Below, in pieces: positions 27,024 to 35,313 of a DNA stretch of 64,000 nucleotides (the first letter of the stretch is position 1; every line of letters starts with the position of its first letter). The DNA is taken from contig NZ_JBIGIC010000013.1 in the NCBI RefSeq assembly GCF_043555985.1, positions 62,001 through 126,000 on the forward strand, in the 5' to 3' direction. Source of the DNA: Pelomonas candidula (GTDB lineage: Bacteria; Pseudomonadota; Gammaproteobacteria; Burkholderiales; Burkholderiaceae_C). The position numbers were made by a program, and so were the translations under genes. Below the pieces are notes generated by a model. The model did no database searches. It was not told where the DNA came from and saw only the letters and a program-made list of their open reading frames with translations.

Positions 27024-27587
27024 TCACTTGATGCGCTGCTTCTCCAGCTTGCGCGCCAGCGTGCGCCGGTGCATGCCCAGGCGCCGTGCGGTCTCGCTGA
27101 TGTTGAAGTCGGTCTCGGCCAGCACCTCGTGGATACGCTCCCACTCCAGCGTCTTGATGGACGCAGTCTGGCGCTCGGTCACCTCCACGTCGGCATCGCC
27201 CTGGCGGCGCGCGAAGGCGGCCTCGATGTCGTCGGTGTTGGCCGGTTTGGCGAGGTAGTGGCAGGCGCCCAGCTTGATGGCCTCCACGGCCGTGGCGATG
27301 CTGGCGTAGCCGGTCAGCACGACGATGAGGACCTCCGGGTCCCAGCCGTTCAGCGCCTGCACGCAGGCCAGGCCCGAGGCGCCGGCGGCGAGCTTGAGGT
27401 CCACGACGGCATGCCCCAGTTCCTCGTCGTCGGGCAGGTCGTCGAGCAGGTTCTTCATGTCGTCGAGGCCGGTGGCACGCAGCACGCGCCAGCCGCGGCG
27501 CTCGAACGAACGTGTCAGGGTGCGGGCAAAGCTGTCGTCGTCCTCGACGATGAGCAACAGGCGGTCTTCTTCAGCGGTAGCGGGCAT
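27024..27587 (-). CDS. regA: Response regulator RegA/PrrA family (redox two-component system)
   Basis: The 187-residue regulator has a receiver domain (LLIVEDDDSFARTLTRSFERRGW; phospho-acceptor D63 in HAVVDLKLAAG; VVLTGYASIATAVEAIKLGA; YLAKPAN) and a short Fis-type HTH at the C-terminus (NISETARRLGMHRRTLARKLEKQ), the exact layout of RegA/PrrA/ActR/RoxR. It would control respiratory genes in response to quinone or redox state. The ATG at 27587 overlaps the sensor kinase gene by 17 bases. It is the last gene of the cyo operon. Confidence 0.92.
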   Translation of the reverse strand: MPATAEEDRLLLIVEDDDSFARTLTRSFERRGWRVLRATGLDDMKNLLDDLPDDEELGHAVVDLKLAAGASGLACVQALNGWDPEVLIVVLTGYASIATAVEAIKLGACHYLAKPANTDDIEAAFARRQGDADVEVTERQTASIKTLEWERIHEVLAETDFNISETARRLGMHRRTLARKLEKQRIK

Positions 27588-28923
27588 GCGTGTCGGATCG
27601 GTCCACCCGGGATTGTCGCGGCAGCAGCGAAGCCAGCGGCAGCGTGAGGGTGACTTCGGCACCACCGCCGTCGCGGTTGGCCGCCTGCAAGCGCCCGCCC
27701 AGCGTACGCGCGACGTTGACGGACAGGAACAGGCCCATGCCACGGCCCGGCTGGCCCTTGCCGCTTTGATAGGGCTCGCCGAAGTGCTTGAGGCGCTCGG
27801 CGTCGAAGCCCGGGCCGTCGTCGAGCACGCTCAGCGCAAGCGTGTCCTCGTCGGGGCAGGCGGCCACGAGCGTCAAGCGGGTGCCGGGCGCGGCTTCGGC
27901 GGCGTTGTCGAGCAGGTTGCCGATGACCTGCTGCAACGCGGTGTCGGCGACGATCTCGACGACGGGCAGGCTGTCCTTGCGCACGACCAGCTCGGACGCC
28001 GGCCGCGTGGGTCGCCAGCGCGCCGCCAGCTCGTCGATGAAGCCCTCCAGCGGCGTCAGCCGCGGCGCCTCGCCGCGCATCTCGCCGGCCGACATCAGGA
28101 TGCCGGTGACGATGGCCTTGCAGCGCAGGATCTGCTGCTGCATCTCCTCGATCTCCTCGCGCAGCTCGGGCTCGCCCGCGAACGGCGCCATGTGCGCCCA
28201 GTCGCCGAGGATGACGCTGAGCGTCGCCAGCGGCGTGCCCAGCTCGTGCGCGGCGCCGCTGGCCAGAAGGCCCATGCGCACGATGTGGACCTCCTCGGCG
28301 GCGCGCTGCTGCAGCTCAGCCAGCTCAGCGTCGCGCTGACGCAGGTTGCGGTTGATGCGGACGATGAAGATGGTGAGCAGCCCCACGTTGAGCAGGAAGC
28401 ACATCAGCAGGCCGCCCAGGTAGTTGGGCGACAGCGTCGTCGGTGCCGTCGGGTCCAGCACCAACGGCCGGTGCCACTGCGTCAACGCGACGAAGCCGGT
28501 CAGCGTGCTCAGCACGATGGCCCACAGGTAGGCCGGCCGCAGCAGCACGGAGCCAACGGCCACCTGCAGCAGGTAGAGGTAGATGAACGGGTTGTCGCTG
28601 CCGCCGGCGAGGTAGAGCTGGCCGGTCAGCACGCCCACGTCGACCAGCAGCGCGACGCACAGCTCGATCTGCGACACCGGCTGCGTGAGCCGGTTGCGCC
28701 AGACGCTGAAGAGGTTGAACGCGACGAGGATGCCCAGCAGGCTGAACATCTCGGCCCAGGGCAGCGTGAGGCCCAGGCCGAAGTGCACGACCAGCACGGT
28801 CGCGAGCTGGCCGCCGACAGCCAGCCAGCGCAGCTCGATGAGCTGGCGCAGGTTGGCGCGGCCGGCGCGGCGCTCGGGCGCGACGGCAACGGGTTCGGCG
28901 ATGGTCGGCGGTGCGGTGTTCAA
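27571..28923 (-). CDS. regB: Redox sensor histidine kinase RegB/PrrB family
   Basis: With a TTG start at 28923 the protein is 450 residues. About six membrane helices (residues 35-190) include the quinone-sensing motif GGSDNPF near 108-114. The H-box GAAHELGTPLATLSVILGDW follows with the phospho-histidine near H226, then the conserved redox cysteine near C268 (ILRCKAI), and a HATPase domain (QQVIGNLLDNAAEA, DDGPGFD, GRGMGLFLSVNVARTLGG). These are the hallmarks of RegB/PrrB/RoxS. TTG overlaps the SURF1 stop as TTGA; the open frame extends to 29166, but that part is a shadow of SURF1. No ATG or GTG fits the N-terminus. Confidence 0.9.
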   Translation of the reverse strand: MNTAPPTIAEPVAVAPERRAGRANLRQLIELRWLAVGGQLATVLVVHFGLGLTLPWAEMFSLLGILVAFNLFSVWRNRLTQPVSQIELCVALLVDVGVLTGQLYLAGGSDNPFIYLYLLQVAVGSVLLRPAYLWAIVLSTLTGFVALTQWHRPLVLDPTAPTTLSPNYLGGLLMCFLLNVGLLTIFIVRINRNLRQRDAELAELQQRAAEEVHIVRMGLLASGAAHELGTPLATLSVILGDWAHMAPFAGEPELREEIEEMQQQILRCKAIVTGILMSAGEMRGEAPRLTPLEGFIDELAARWRPTRPASELVVRKDSLPVVEIVADTALQQVIGNLLDNAAEAAPGTRLTLVAACPDEDTLALSVLDDGPGFDAERLKHFGEPYQSGKGQPGRGMGLFLSVNVARTLGGRLQAANRDGGGAEVTLTLPLASLLPRQSRVDRSDTHARYR

Positions 28924-29627
28924 GGCGGGGCGCGCCGACGCTCCTCGCGGACCAGGTAGAAGGCCGCGGCGGCCGCCATGACCGCGAGCGCCAGCCAGGT
29001 GGCGGCGTAGACGGCGTGATTGTTGGCGAAACGCACGACCGTCAGGCCGGGACGCGGGTAACGCAGCGGCTGGGCCGCGTCGGCGGACTCGTCGACGAAG
29101 TACGGCGCCACGGGCCCGGCAAGATGAAGCTGGGCCGCGATGCCGGCCACGTCGCGCGAGTACCAACGGCCTTCGGCCGGCTCGTTCCTGCGCAGCGGGC
29201 CGCCACCGGTCTCCGTCAGGCGCAGCAGGCCGATGAGTTCGACGGGGCCGGTGGGTGTGGCGTGCGCGTCAGGCGCACGCCGCTCGGGTGGCACGAAGCC
29301 GCGGTTGACGAGGACGGCGCTGCCGTCGTCCAGCCGCAGCGGCGCAATGACCCAGTGGCCGCCGCCGAGTTCGGTCGTGGCCTGCACGAGCACCTCGCGC
29401 GGCTCGAAGTGGCCGCTGAGGCGCAGGCGCCGGTATTCGTCGGCCTTGGTGACTTCAGCAGAAACGGCGGGCGGAGCAACGGGATCGGCCTTCAGCCGCT
29501 GCTCGACACGCTCGATGAGATCGAGCTTCCAGCTCAGGCGCTGGACCTGCCAGCCGGCCAGCGCGAGGAAGCCCACGCTGGCCAGTGCCGCGCTGACGAT
29601 CAGTGCGATGCGTGCAGCGCGATTCAT
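28920..29627 (-). CDS. SURF1-family cytochrome oxidase assembly protein
   Basis: The 235-residue protein has an N-terminal membrane helix (ALIVSAALASVGFLALAGWQVQRLSWK), the SURF1 motif HWVIAPLRLDDGSAVLVNRGFVPPERR near 90-117, RYPRPGLTVVRFANNHAVYAATWLALAVMAA near the end, and a second helix. SURF1 helps insert haem into subunit I of terminal oxidases. Here it sits six bases after cyoD and overlaps regB, so it probably serves the bo3 oxidase encoded with it. Confidence 0.9.
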   Translation of the reverse strand: MNRAARIALIVSAALASVGFLALAGWQVQRLSWKLDLIERVEQRLKADPVAPPAVSAEVTKADEYRRLRLSGHFEPREVLVQATTELGGGHWVIAPLRLDDGSAVLVNRGFVPPERRAPDAHATPTGPVELIGLLRLTETGGGPLRRNEPAEGRWYSRDVAGIAAQLHLAGPVAPYFVDESADAAQPLRYPRPGLTVVRFANNHAVYAATWLALAVMAAAAAFYLVREERRRAPP

Positions 29628-29633
29628 ACCCGG

Positions 29634-30023
29634 TCAGGGCATGTTCCGCATGGCGGCCGGATCAGGCGTCGGCATCATGTTGGCGTTCATGTGATACATG
29701 ACCCAGACCGAGCCGGACAGCATGATGACCACGAGCGCGACGGTGAACAGCAGGGCCAGCATGGACCAGCCGCCTTCGACCTTGGCGTTCATGTGCAGGA
29801 AATAGATCATATGCACGACCATCTGCACGGCCGCGAAGCCGAGGATGACCAGGCCGGTCACCTTGGGCGTGGGCAGCACCTGGCCCATGACGAGCCAGAA
29901 CGGAATGGCCGTCAGGATGACCGACAGGATGAAGCCGACGGCGTAGCCCTTGAAGCTGACGTGGAAGTCGCCGTCGTCGTGATGGTCGTCGTGGCCGTGG
30001 TTGTCGTGTGCGTGGTCGGCCAT
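29634..30023 (-). CDS. cyoD: Cytochrome o ubiquinol oxidase subunit IV
   Basis: The 129-residue protein has a histidine/aspartate-rich N-terminus (ADHAHDNHGHDDHHDDGDFH) followed by three membrane helices with FKGYAVGFILSVILTAIPFW, VTGLVILGFAAVQMVVHMIYFLHM and MLALLFTVALVVIMLSGSVWVMYHMN, as in CyoD. It assists copper or haem loading of the bo3 oxidase. Its ATG at 30023 overlaps the cyoC stop by one base (TGATG). Confidence 0.92.
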   Translation of the reverse strand: MADHAHDNHGHDDHHDDGDFHVSFKGYAVGFILSVILTAIPFWLVMGQVLPTPKVTGLVILGFAAVQMVVHMIYFLHMNAKVEGGWSMLALLFTVALVVIMLSGSVWVMYHMNANMMPTPDPAAMRNMP

Positions 30024-30646
30024 CACAGCACTCCCATCAGGTAGACGAAGGTGAAGACGCCGATCCAGACGACGTCCAGGAAGTGCCAGAACATCGACAG
30101 GCACATCAGGCGGCGGCGGTTGGCGGGTGTCAGGCCCAGCTTGCCGACCTGGAACATCAGCGTGACCAGCCAGATGCAGCCGAAGGTGACGTGCAGGCCG
30201 TGCGTGCCGACCAGCGTGAAGAAGCTGGACAGGAAGGCACTGCGGCCGGGGCCCGCTTCCTCGTGGATAAGGTGGTGGAACTCGAACAGCTCGATGCCCA
30301 GGAACCCGAGGCCGAACAGGCCCGTGATGGCCAGCCAGACGAGCACCTGCTGCTTGCGCTTGGCCTGCATCGCGATCATCGCGAAGCCATAGGTGATGGA
30401 GGAGAACAGCAGCAGCGCGGTGTTCATGGCCACCAGCGGCAGGTCGAACAGGTCGGAGCCCGACGGGCCGGCCGCGTAGGAGCGGCCCAGCACGGCATAG
30501 ACGGCGAACAGCACCGCGAAGATGAGGCAGTCGCTCATCAGGTAGAGCCAGAAGCCCAGCATCGTGCTGCTGGGCGGGTGGTGCGCGCCAGCGTGGTCGT
30601 AGTAGACCGGCGCACCGTTCACGTGGGTGGCAACAGTTGCAGACAT
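30023..30646 (-). CDS. cyoC: Cytochrome o ubiquinol oxidase subunit III
   Basis: The 207-residue membrane protein matches CyoC: MLGFWLYLMSDCLIFAVLFAVYAVLG near residue 29, a five-helix body, HHLIHEEAGPGRSAFLSSFFTLVGTHGLHVTFGCIWLVTLM near 124-164, and FWHFLDVVWIGVFTFVYLMGVL at the end. It is part of the proton-pumping quinol oxidase complex. It is 15 bases downstream of cyoB. Confidence 0.95.
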   Translation of the reverse strand: MSATVATHVNGAPVYYDHAGAHHPPSSTMLGFWLYLMSDCLIFAVLFAVYAVLGRSYAAGPSGSDLFDLPLVAMNTALLLFSSITYGFAMIAMQAKRKQQVLVWLAITGLFGLGFLGIELFEFHHLIHEEAGPGRSAFLSSFFTLVGTHGLHVTFGCIWLVTLMFQVGKLGLTPANRRRLMCLSMFWHFLDVVWIGVFTFVYLMGVL

Positions 30647-30661
30647 GTCAGGTTCTCCCGG

Positions 30662-32698
30662 TCAGGCCGCCGAACCGGCAGCGGCAGCGAGGGCGCGCGT
30701 GCGCTCTTCCTCGGTGCGGGTCACCGCATCGGCCGGGATGTGGTAGTCGCGGTTGTAGTTGAAGGTGTGCACGATGGACGCGATGACGGTGGCCGCCAGG
30801 CCCAGCGCGGCCAGGATGTACATGTGCCAGATCAGCGCGAAGCCCATGGCCGTGGCCAGCATGCCGATGACGAAGCCGGCACCGGTGTTCTTGGGCATGT
30901 GGATGGCGACGAAGCCTTGCTGGGGACGCTCGATGCCGCGCTGCTTCATGTCCTGCCAGGCGTCCAGTTCATGGGCGATGGGCGTGAACGCGAAGTTGTA
31001 GTCGGGCGGCGGCGACGACGTGGACCATTCCAGCGTGCGGCCACCCCAGACGTCACCGGTCGTGTCGGCCAGTTCCTTGCGGCGCCAGATGCTGACGGCG
31101 ATCTGGACCAGGAAGGCACCGATGCCGCAGGCGATGATGCCGGCACCGAGGGCGGCCACGACGAAGTAAGGCTGCAGCGTCATGTCGTCGAAGTGGTTGA
31201 CGCGACGGGTGACGCCCATCAGGCCCAGCACGTACAGCGGCGTGAACGCGACCCAGAAGCCGACGAACCAGCACCAGAACGAGACCTTGCCCCAGAAGGC
31301 GTCCAGGCGGAAGCCGAAGGCCTTGGGGAACCAGTAGTTGATGCCGGCGAACACGCCGAACACCACGCCACCGATGATGACGTTGTGGAAGTGGGCGATC
31401 AGGAACAGGCTGTTGTGCAGCACGAAGTCCGCCGCCGGCACGGCCAGCAGCACGCCGGTCATGCCACCGATGACGAAGGTGACCATGAAGCCCACGGTCC
31501 ACAGCATCGGCACCTCGAACTTGATGCGGCCACGGTACATCGTGAACAGCCAGTTGAAGATCTTGGCGCCCGTCGGGATCGAGATGATCATCGTCGTGAT
31601 GCCGAAGAAGCTGTTCACGCTGGCGCCCGAGCCCATCGTGAAGAAGTGGTGCAGCCAGACCAGGTAGGACAGGATCGTGATGACGACCGTGGCATAGACC
31701 ATGGACGCGTAGCCGAACAGCTTCTTGCGGCTGAACGTGGACACGACTTCCGAGAAGATGCCGAACACCGGCAGCACCAGGATGTAGACCTCGGGGTGGC
31801 CCCAGATCCAGATCAGGTTCACGTACAGCATGGCGTTGCCGCCCAGGTCGTTCGTGAAGAAGTTGGTGCCGAGATAGCGGTCGGCCGTCAGCAGCGCGAG
31901 CGTGGCGGCCAGCACCGGGAAGGTGGCGACGATCAGCACGTTGGTGCACAGCGAGGTCCATGTGAAGACGGGCATCTTCATCATGGTCATGCCGGGCGCG
32001 CGCATCTTGATGATGGTCGCGATCAGGTTGATGCCCGACAGCGTCGTGCCCACCCCCGCGATCTGCAGCGACCACAGGTAGTAGTCCACCCCCACGTCGG
32101 GGCTCGCCAGCAGGCCGGACATTGGCGGATAGGCCAGCCAGCCAGTCTTCGCGAACTCGCCGACGAACAGCGAGAGCATGACCAGCACGGCGCCGCCAGC
32201 GGTCATCCAGAAACTGAAGTTGTTCAGGAACGGGAAGGCCACGTCGCGCGCACCGATCTGCAGCGGCACGACGTAGTTCATGAAGCCCGTCACGAACGGC
32301 ATCGCGACGAAGAAGATCATGATGACGCCGTGGGCGGTGAACACCTGGTCGTAGTGGTGCGGCGGCAGGAAGCCGGCACTGTCACCGAAGGCCAGTGCCT
32401 GGTGGGCTCGCATCATCAGCGCGTCGGCAAAGCCGCGCAGCAGCATCACGACACCGAGCACGATGTACATGATGCCGATCTTCTTGTGGTCGATGCTGGT
32501 GATCCAGTCACGCCACAGCGGGCCCCAGAGGCGGAACTTGGTCAGCAGGGCCAGCACGAACAGGCCGCCCAGCGCGACCATGATGAAGGTGCCCACAAGG
32601 ATGGGCTCGTGCAGCGGCAGCGCATCCAGGCCGAGACGGCCGAAGATGGGATGAAGCTGTTCGGCAGCCTGATGCTGCGCAACGATGGCATTGGACAT
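30662..32698 (-). CDS. cyoB: Cytochrome o ubiquinol oxidase subunit I
   Basis: The 678-residue haem-copper oxidase subunit contains the haem b/o3 and CuB histidines in YDQVFTAHGVIMIFFVAMPFVTG, WIWGHPEVYILVLPVFGIFSEV, VWLHHFFTMGSGASVN and NSLFLIAHFHNVIIGGVVFG, plus the extra N- and C-terminal helices typical of CyoB. It oxidises ubiquinol and reduces oxygen while pumping protons. It lies nine bases after cyoA. Length agrees with the family. Confidence 0.97.
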   Translation of the reverse strand: MSNAIVAQHQAAEQLHPIFGRLGLDALPLHEPILVGTFIMVALGGLFVLALLTKFRLWGPLWRDWITSIDHKKIGIMYIVLGVVMLLRGFADALMMRAHQALAFGDSAGFLPPHHYDQVFTAHGVIMIFFVAMPFVTGFMNYVVPLQIGARDVAFPFLNNFSFWMTAGGAVLVMLSLFVGEFAKTGWLAYPPMSGLLASPDVGVDYYLWSLQIAGVGTTLSGINLIATIIKMRAPGMTMMKMPVFTWTSLCTNVLIVATFPVLAATLALLTADRYLGTNFFTNDLGGNAMLYVNLIWIWGHPEVYILVLPVFGIFSEVVSTFSRKKLFGYASMVYATVVITILSYLVWLHHFFTMGSGASVNSFFGITTMIISIPTGAKIFNWLFTMYRGRIKFEVPMLWTVGFMVTFVIGGMTGVLLAVPAADFVLHNSLFLIAHFHNVIIGGVVFGVFAGINYWFPKAFGFRLDAFWGKVSFWCWFVGFWVAFTPLYVLGLMGVTRRVNHFDDMTLQPYFVVAALGAGIIACGIGAFLVQIAVSIWRRKELADTTGDVWGGRTLEWSTSSPPPDYNFAFTPIAHELDAWQDMKQRGIERPQQGFVAIHMPKNTGAGFVIGMLATAMGFALIWHMYILAALGLAATVIASIVHTFNYNRDYHIPADAVTRTEEERTRALAAAAGSAA

Positions 32699-32707
32699 GG
32701 GTCGGAC

Positions 32708-33781
32708 TCAGTTCTTCGGCGCAGCGGTCTCGGTCTGGGCCTCGGCGGGCAGACCCAGCGGATTGGTCGGCGTGCACAGCGCAGCCACGACGGTGCGCTC
32801 GCGCTTCGTGCCTTCGGCATCGCGCCAGGCCGTGCGCATCGTGCCCGCCACGCCGCCCTTGCCGGCCCCGCCGGCGGCGTCAATGGCCATCATGGTGCTC
32901 GTGCACATCTTCTTGCCGTCGACGCAGCGGTCGACGATGGCACCCCACAGGCCCGGCTCGACACTGGCGAAGCGCTGGATGGGTTCCTTGGTGCTGGGCT
33001 GCTCCAGCTTCAGGTAGTCGGCACGCGTCAGCGTGTTGCCGCCGGCCTTGTTGGACTCGACCCACTTGGCGAATTCCTCGTCCGTCAGGCCGTGGAACTT
33101 GAAGCGCATGTCCGAGAAGCCGGCACCGCTGTACTGGGCCGACAGGCCGTCGTAGACGCCCGCCTTGTTGATGACGGCGTGCAGTTGCGTCTGCATGCCC
33201 GGCATCGCGTAGATCATGCCGGCCAGCGCGGGCACGTAGAAGGTGTTCATCACCGACGTGGACGTGAAGCGGAAGTGGATCGGGCGATCCACCGGCGCGG
33301 CCAGTTCGTTGACGAGGGCGATCCCCTGCTCGGGGTAGATGAACAGCCACTTCCAGTCCATCGCGACCGCGTAGACCTCCAGCGGCTTCACGTCGGCAGC
33401 CAGCGGCTTGCTCTCGGAGATGCGGTCCAGCGGTCGGAACGGGTCCAGCTTGTGCGTGCTGATCCAGGTGATCGCGCCCAGCGCGATGATGATCAGCAGC
33501 GGCGCACCCCAGATCACCAGTTCCAGGCGCGTGGAGTGGTCCCAGTCCGGCGAGTAGGTCGCCTCGGTGTTGGACTGGCGGTAACGGTACGCAAAGAACA
33601 GCGTCAGCGCGATCACCGGCACGATGATCAGCAGCATCAGCAGCGTCGACGTGACGATGAGGTTCGCCTGCTGCTGCGCGATGTCGCCGTGAGGCTTCAT
33701 CACGATGGCGTTGCAGCCACTCAAGGCAAGCCCGGACAGCAAGACCGGGACGCGAGTAAGGAGAGTGTTTTTGAGGTACAT
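32708..33781 (-). CDS. cyoA: Cytochrome o ubiquinol oxidase subunit II
   Basis: The 357-residue subunit has a lipoprotein signal with lipobox LALSGC near residue 23, two membrane helices, and a periplasmic cupredoxin domain (VYAVAMDWKWLFIYPEQGIALVNELAAPVDRPIHFRFTSTSVMNTFYVPALAGMIYAMPGM) without CuA ligands, which marks a quinol rather than a cytochrome c oxidase. A C-terminal COX-ARM-like segment follows (RFKFHGLTDEEFAKWVES), and the extra tail from about 285 is longer than in E. coli. It is the first gene of the cyoABCD-SURF1-regBA operon. Confidence 0.95.
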   Translation of the reverse strand: MYLKNTLLTRVPVLLSGLALSGCNAIVMKPHGDIAQQQANLIVTSTLLMLLIIVPVIALTLFFAYRYRQSNTEATYSPDWDHSTRLELVIWGAPLLIIIALGAITWISTHKLDPFRPLDRISESKPLAADVKPLEVYAVAMDWKWLFIYPEQGIALVNELAAPVDRPIHFRFTSTSVMNTFYVPALAGMIYAMPGMQTQLHAVINKAGVYDGLSAQYSGAGFSDMRFKFHGLTDEEFAKWVESNKAGGNTLTRADYLKLEQPSTKEPIQRFASVEPGLWGAIVDRCVDGKKMCTSTMMAIDAAGGAGKGGVAGTMRTAWRDAEGTKRERTVVAALCTPTNPLGLPAEAQTETAAPKN

Positions 33782-33833
33782 CCGGACTAACGCGCGAGGG
33801 TTAACGATCTTGCACGTGGGACGGGAATGTAAG

Positions 33834-33851
33834 TTGATTGAGGCAAATCAA
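33834..33851. promoter_or_regulatory. Inverted repeat TTGATT-N6-AATCAA between cyoA and the MFS gene
   Basis: A perfect 6-bp palindrome (TTGATT gaggca AATCAA) lies 53 bases upstream of cyoA and 45 bases upstream of the divergent MFS start. A second small inverted repeat, GGACA-ttt-TGTCC, follows at 33857-33869. The first resembles half-sites of FNR/Anr boxes, but the spacing is wrong for a standard TTGAT-N4-ATCAA site. A role as an operator for the oxidase operon is only a suggestion. Confidence 0.35.
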
Positions 33852-33895
33852 CGATTGGACATTTTGTCCTAGTCACAGACGGAGACAAGCCCATC

Positions 33896-35227
33896 ATGGC
33901 CCTGAGCAGTACCTTCCAAACTCCCCAGTCCGGCCCGCTGACGACCCGTACCGACGAGGAACTCGCCCCCGGCGACATCGCCGTCGGCGTGATCATCGGC
34001 CGAGCGTCCGAATATTTCGACTTCTTCGTCTTCGGCATCGCCTCGGTGCTGGTTTTCCCTCAGGTTTTCTTCCCGTTCGCCGCCGACCGCCTGACCGGCA
34101 CGCTGTACGCCTTTCTGGTCTTTGCGCTGGCTTTCGTCGTCCGACCGGTCGGTACGCTGATCGGCATGGAGATCCAGCGCCGCTTCGGCCGCTCGACCAA
34201 GCTGACCGCCGCCCTCTTCCTGCTCGGTTGCTCCACGGTCGGCATGGGCCTGCTCCCGGGCTTCGCGTCGGCGGGCAGCACCGCCATCGTGCTGCTGGCG
34301 CTGTGCCGCATCGGCCAGGGCCTGGCGCTGGGCGGATCATGGGACGGCTTGCCGTCGCTGCTGGCGCTGAACGCGCCGCCGGACCGCCGCGGCTGGTACG
34401 CGATGCTGGGCCAGCTGGGCGCGCCGCTGGGCTTCTTCGTCGCCTCCAGCGTGTTCCTCTACGTCTTCAGCAGCCTGGACGACAAGGACTTCCTGTCCTG
34501 GGGCTGGCGCTTCCCATTCTTCACGGCCTTCGCGATCAACGTCGTTGCGCTGTTCGCCCGGCTGCGGCTGGTCGTCACGCACGAGTACGAGAAGCGCATG
34601 GAGGAGCATGAGCTCGACCCTGCCCACCTGCACGAGCTGCTGCCGGCGCAAGGCCATCACATCGTCATCGGCGCCTTTGCCGCGCTGGCCAGCTACGCCC
34701 TCTTCCACCTCGTCACGGTGTTCCCGCTGTCCTGGGTCGCACTGTCGGACCCACAGGGCATCGACGACTTCATGAAGATGGAGCTGCTGGGCGCCGCCTT
34801 CGCCGCCGCGGCCATGCCGATGTCCGGCCTCATCGCCGACAAGATCGGCCGCCGCAGCTTCCTCGGCACGCTGGCCCTGGCCATCGGCGTGTTCGCGCTG
34901 GCAGCGCCGTTCATGCTGGGCGGCGGCAAGCCGGGCCATGCAGCTTTCCTGCTGATCGGCTTCGTGCTGCTGGGCCTGTCCTACGGCCAGGCGGCCGGCT
35001 CGGTGACGTCCAACTTCCTGCCGCATTTCCGCTACACCGGCGCGGCGCTGACGGCCGACATGGCCTGGCTGCTGGGCGCCGCCTTCGCGCCGGTCATCGC
35101 GCTGTTCCTGTCGTCGCGCTTCGGGCTCGGATCGCTGACCGTCTACCTGCTGTCCGCGGTGGTCTGCACGCTGCTGGCGCTGCGGGTCAACAAGAAGCTG
35201 CGTGAGGCGGCCGTCGTCCAGGACTGA
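33896..35227 (+). CDS. MFS transporter (metabolite:H+ symporter, ProP/ShiA-like)
   Basis: The 443-residue transporter has twelve predicted helices with the metabolite:H+ symporter signatures: IGRASEYFDFFVFGIASVLVFP in helix 1, RPVGTLIGMEIQRRFGRSTKL between helices 2 and 3, RIGQGLALGGSWDGLPSLLALNAPPDRRGWYAM in helices 4-5 and GLIADKIGRRSFL in the second half. The family carries organic acids, osmolytes or aromatic acids with protons. No neighbouring catabolic gene indicates a substrate. A strong terminator follows at 35245-35271. Confidence 0.87.
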   Translation: MALSSTFQTPQSGPLTTRTDEELAPGDIAVGVIIGRASEYFDFFVFGIASVLVFPQVFFPFAADRLTGTLYAFLVFALAFVVRPVGTLIGMEIQRRFGRSTKLTAALFLLGCSTVGMGLLPGFASAGSTAIVLLALCRIGQGLALGGSWDGLPSLLALNAPPDRRGWYAMLGQLGAPLGFFVASSVFLYVFSSLDDKDFLSWGWRFPFFTAFAINVVALFARLRLVVTHEYEKRMEEHELDPAHLHELLPAQGHHIVIGAFAALASYALFHLVTVFPLSWVALSDPQGIDDFMKMELLGAAFAAAAMPMSGLIADKIGRRSFLGTLALAIGVFALAAPFMLGGGKPGHAAFLLIGFVLLGLSYGQAAGSVTSNFLPHFRYTGAALTADMAWLLGAAFAPVIALFLSSRFGLGSLTVYLLSAVVCTLLALRVNKKLREAAVVQD

Positions 35228-35244
35228 CGCGGCGGATGCCAGCC

Positions 35245-35271
35245 AAGGCGGGCTGCGGCCCGCCTTTGTTT
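35245..35271 (+). terminator. Intrinsic terminator after the MFS gene
   Basis: A perfect 7-bp stem GGCGGGC (35247-35253) and GCCCGCC (35258-35264) with loop TGCG, extended by two A-T pairs, is followed by TTTGTTTT. It lies 17 bases after the MFS stop and separates that gene from the GST gene. Confidence 0.85.
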
Positions 35272-35313
35272 TGCGCCGCCACCTTTTCAATCAAAACCCG
35301 GCCGAGCCCCCTC

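Noticed and set aside
27588..27743. Longer N-terminus for the RegA-like regulator
   Set aside because: The extra 52 codons lie within regB in another frame and resemble shadow sequence. The ATG at 27587 gives the normal RegA start.
30008..33790. A 1260-codon rightward open frame opposite the cyo genes
   Set aside because: It mirrors cyoABC with His/Asp/Gln/Arg-rich sequence caused by antisense reading, and the cyo proteins on the minus strand are full length and well recognised.
33834..33851. Standard FNR/Anr box
   Set aside because: The half-sites are right, but the TTGAT and ATCAA pentamers are 8 bases apart instead of 4, so I list it only as an inverted repeat.
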